A DNA stretch of 64,000 bases from Syntrophaceticus sp050949745 (GTDB taxonomy: Bacteria; Bacillota; DSM-12270; Thermacetogeniales; Thermacetogeniaceae), in assembly GCA_050949745.1 (NCBI GenBank), contig JBMNGF010000021.1, positions 290,274 to 354,273 on the forward strand, read 5' to 3'. Positions within the stretch are counted from its first letter, which is position 1; each line of letters opens with the position of its first letter. Positions 62,991 through 64,000 of the stretch are shown in pieces. The translations under genes and the position numbers were made by a program. The notes beneath the pieces were generated by a model, which was given only the letters and a program-made list of their open reading frames with translations, was not told the origin of the DNA and searched no databases.

Positions 62991-63851
62991 CTAGATATTG
63001 CGCACCAGCACAGAATCACCCGGTTCTACTCCCAGATGCTCTGCAATCACCGAACACTTGGCTTGCAGCAGGAAAAATGTTTTATCACCGGCGAGAGATG
63101 TTCCTTCCAGAGTCTCATAGTTGGCCTGGCCTTTAGCCAAAACTATGCTAGCAGATTCCATCACTGAACACAGCTCTTCACTGCATTTCTCTGGGATGAC
63201 CCCTAGATAGTTGCTACCTGTAGTAATTATCTTTGCCAGGTTGGATATCCCTGTGCCTTCCACATCTTCCATTGTAGCATCATTGAGTATCGGCCCACCT
63301 TTTACAACATAGAAGATCTCTTCAACGAAACTACGTAGATTTGCCATAAGCATGTAGTCGAAATAGATTTCTCCGCTGTTATCCCCGATAATAACCATGG
63401 GGCCTCCTTTGCTTAACATCTCACGAAAACCTTCGAAATCATTGCGCTTAAACCCACGCTGCAGTTCCTTACTGATACTGACACCTACATCATAGTGTGG
63501 GTTGATCCCCATATCAATTATATTACCGGCGACTGATGTTTTTAATGCAGTCAGGAGAGAGTCCTCGCTATAGGCAATAATTCTTTCTAAAGCAGGAAGA
63601 AAGGTGTGTGCCAATTTATTGGAAACGGCTTTTGCCTCTTTAAAGGGATCATCTTGTCCTATCAGACTGTATGCTTCAAAAAGAACCAGCGAAGTGTTCT
63701 CAGCAGGAGTTTTCGCTGGGTCCAATTGGGCAATTGTAGGAAATAGGTCATTGATCACCACATGTTGTTCCCTTTCTTTAACCCCTGCTATGCGCAGCGC
63801 AGAGATTACCTGCTTGATATAACATGGAACACAGTCAATAGTGGACTGCAT
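62991..63851 (-). CDS. DUF89/ARMT1-like metal-dependent phosphatase
   Basis: 286 aa. DUF89 damage-control phosphatase family: N-terminal DCVPCYIKQV with Cys pair, central VIIGDNSGEIYFDYMLM (metal-binding Asp-Asn), and KGGPILNDATMEDVE. Family members hydrolyse damaged sugar phosphates. ATG at 63851 follows GGAGGTTATAAAG. The frame is open upstream to the window edge, encoding DPYGHNPMSVIVSDEENILI, which may belong to another gene. Confidence 0.88.
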   Translation of the reverse strand: MQSTIDCVPCYIKQVISALRIAGVKEREQHVVINDLFPTIAQLDPAKTPAENTSLVLFEAYSLIGQDDPFKEAKAVSNKLAHTFLPALERIIAYSEDSLLTALKTSVAGNIIDMGINPHYDVGVSISKELQRGFKRNDFEGFREMLSKGGPMVIIGDNSGEIYFDYMLMANLRSFVEEIFYVVKGGPILNDATMEDVEGTGISNLAKIITTGSNYLGVIPEKCSEELCSVMESASIVLAKGQANYETLEGTSLAGDKTFFLLQAKCSVIAEHLGVEPGDSVLVRNI

Positions 63852-64000
63852 CTTTATAACCTCCAATTTTACAGATATTAAAATATTCTCCTCATCACTG
63901 ACGATCACAGACATAGGGTTGTGACCATAGGGATCAAACAACATCTTCTGAAAAAGCACTGCATAATTATGGCTTTCCATCGATGGTCTCTGCCCTAGCA

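Noticed and set aside
1..64000. CRISPR arrays and tRNA or rRNA genes
   Set aside because: No regularly spaced identical repeats and no cloverleaf or rRNA signature seen on reading; a covariance scan would be decisive.

Overview
The window looks like a chromosome segment of an anaerobic, spore-former-type Firmicute (Clostridia or a close relative). This is inferred from strong AGGAGG-type ribosome binding sites, TTG and GTG starts, DegV, a two-rubredoxin rubrerythrin, YitT, YkvI, an IstAB element, a formate-dehydrogenase-type protein and an ectoine-type importer. The importer would suit a saline or alkaline habitat, but that is inference. I see no rRNA, tRNA or CRISPR array.

Layout. 1-10.8 kb: a patatin phospholipase (3' frameshift), DegV, and a complete Wadjet plasmid-defence operon on the minus strand (jetD-jetA-jetB-jetC). 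A 20-bp direct repeat lies at both ends of this stretch. 10.9-24.5 kb: a UbiA prenyltransferase, sfsA, nitroreductase, rubrerythrin, an IS110-family element, a shortened formate dehydrogenase alpha-type protein, a frameshifted MATE pump and several small metabolic genes, mixed with many gene scraps. 24.5-34.7 kb: a minus-strand defence-like block. HerA ATPase, NurA nuclease, a 77-aa protein, a PLD-nuclease/DEAD helicase, a HIT protein and a MazG-like pyrophosphohydrolase are packed as one apparent operon. A DUF262/DUF1524 (GmrSD-like) protein and a DUF4268 protein follow. 34.7-45 kb: YkvI-type transporter, DnaQ-BRCT exonuclease, DUF1847 protein and its broken copy, a MarR-controlled TauE permease/DUF3786 pair, a VWA/HTH divergent pair and NudC. 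45.3-47.9 kb: a second, intact patatin - DUF454 - UbiA locus, the paralogue of the locus at the left edge. 48.5-64 kb: a QueG-like protein, YitT, GIY-YIG, MinC, a BaiN/HI0933-type flavoprotein, the ehuBCDA-type importer, an IS21 element, an acyl-CoA synthetase, an MnmM-type methyltransferase and a DUF89 protein.

How the parts relate. The left third and the 45-48 kb region share an ancestral patatin-(DUF454)-UbiA block. In the left copy, DUF454 is reduced to its first codons and DegV plus Wadjet sit in its place. The 24.5-34.7 kb block is the best candidate for a little-described system: DNA translocase and end-resection nuclease (HerA/NurA) sit with a PLD-helicase and two nucleotide-cleaving or sanitising enzymes (HIT, MazG). 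The region has been heavily rearranged. I count about ten decayed or duplicated gene fragments, two insertion sequences, and a family of short hairpins with a conserved loop and mutually compensating stems, several of them lying directly at stop codons.
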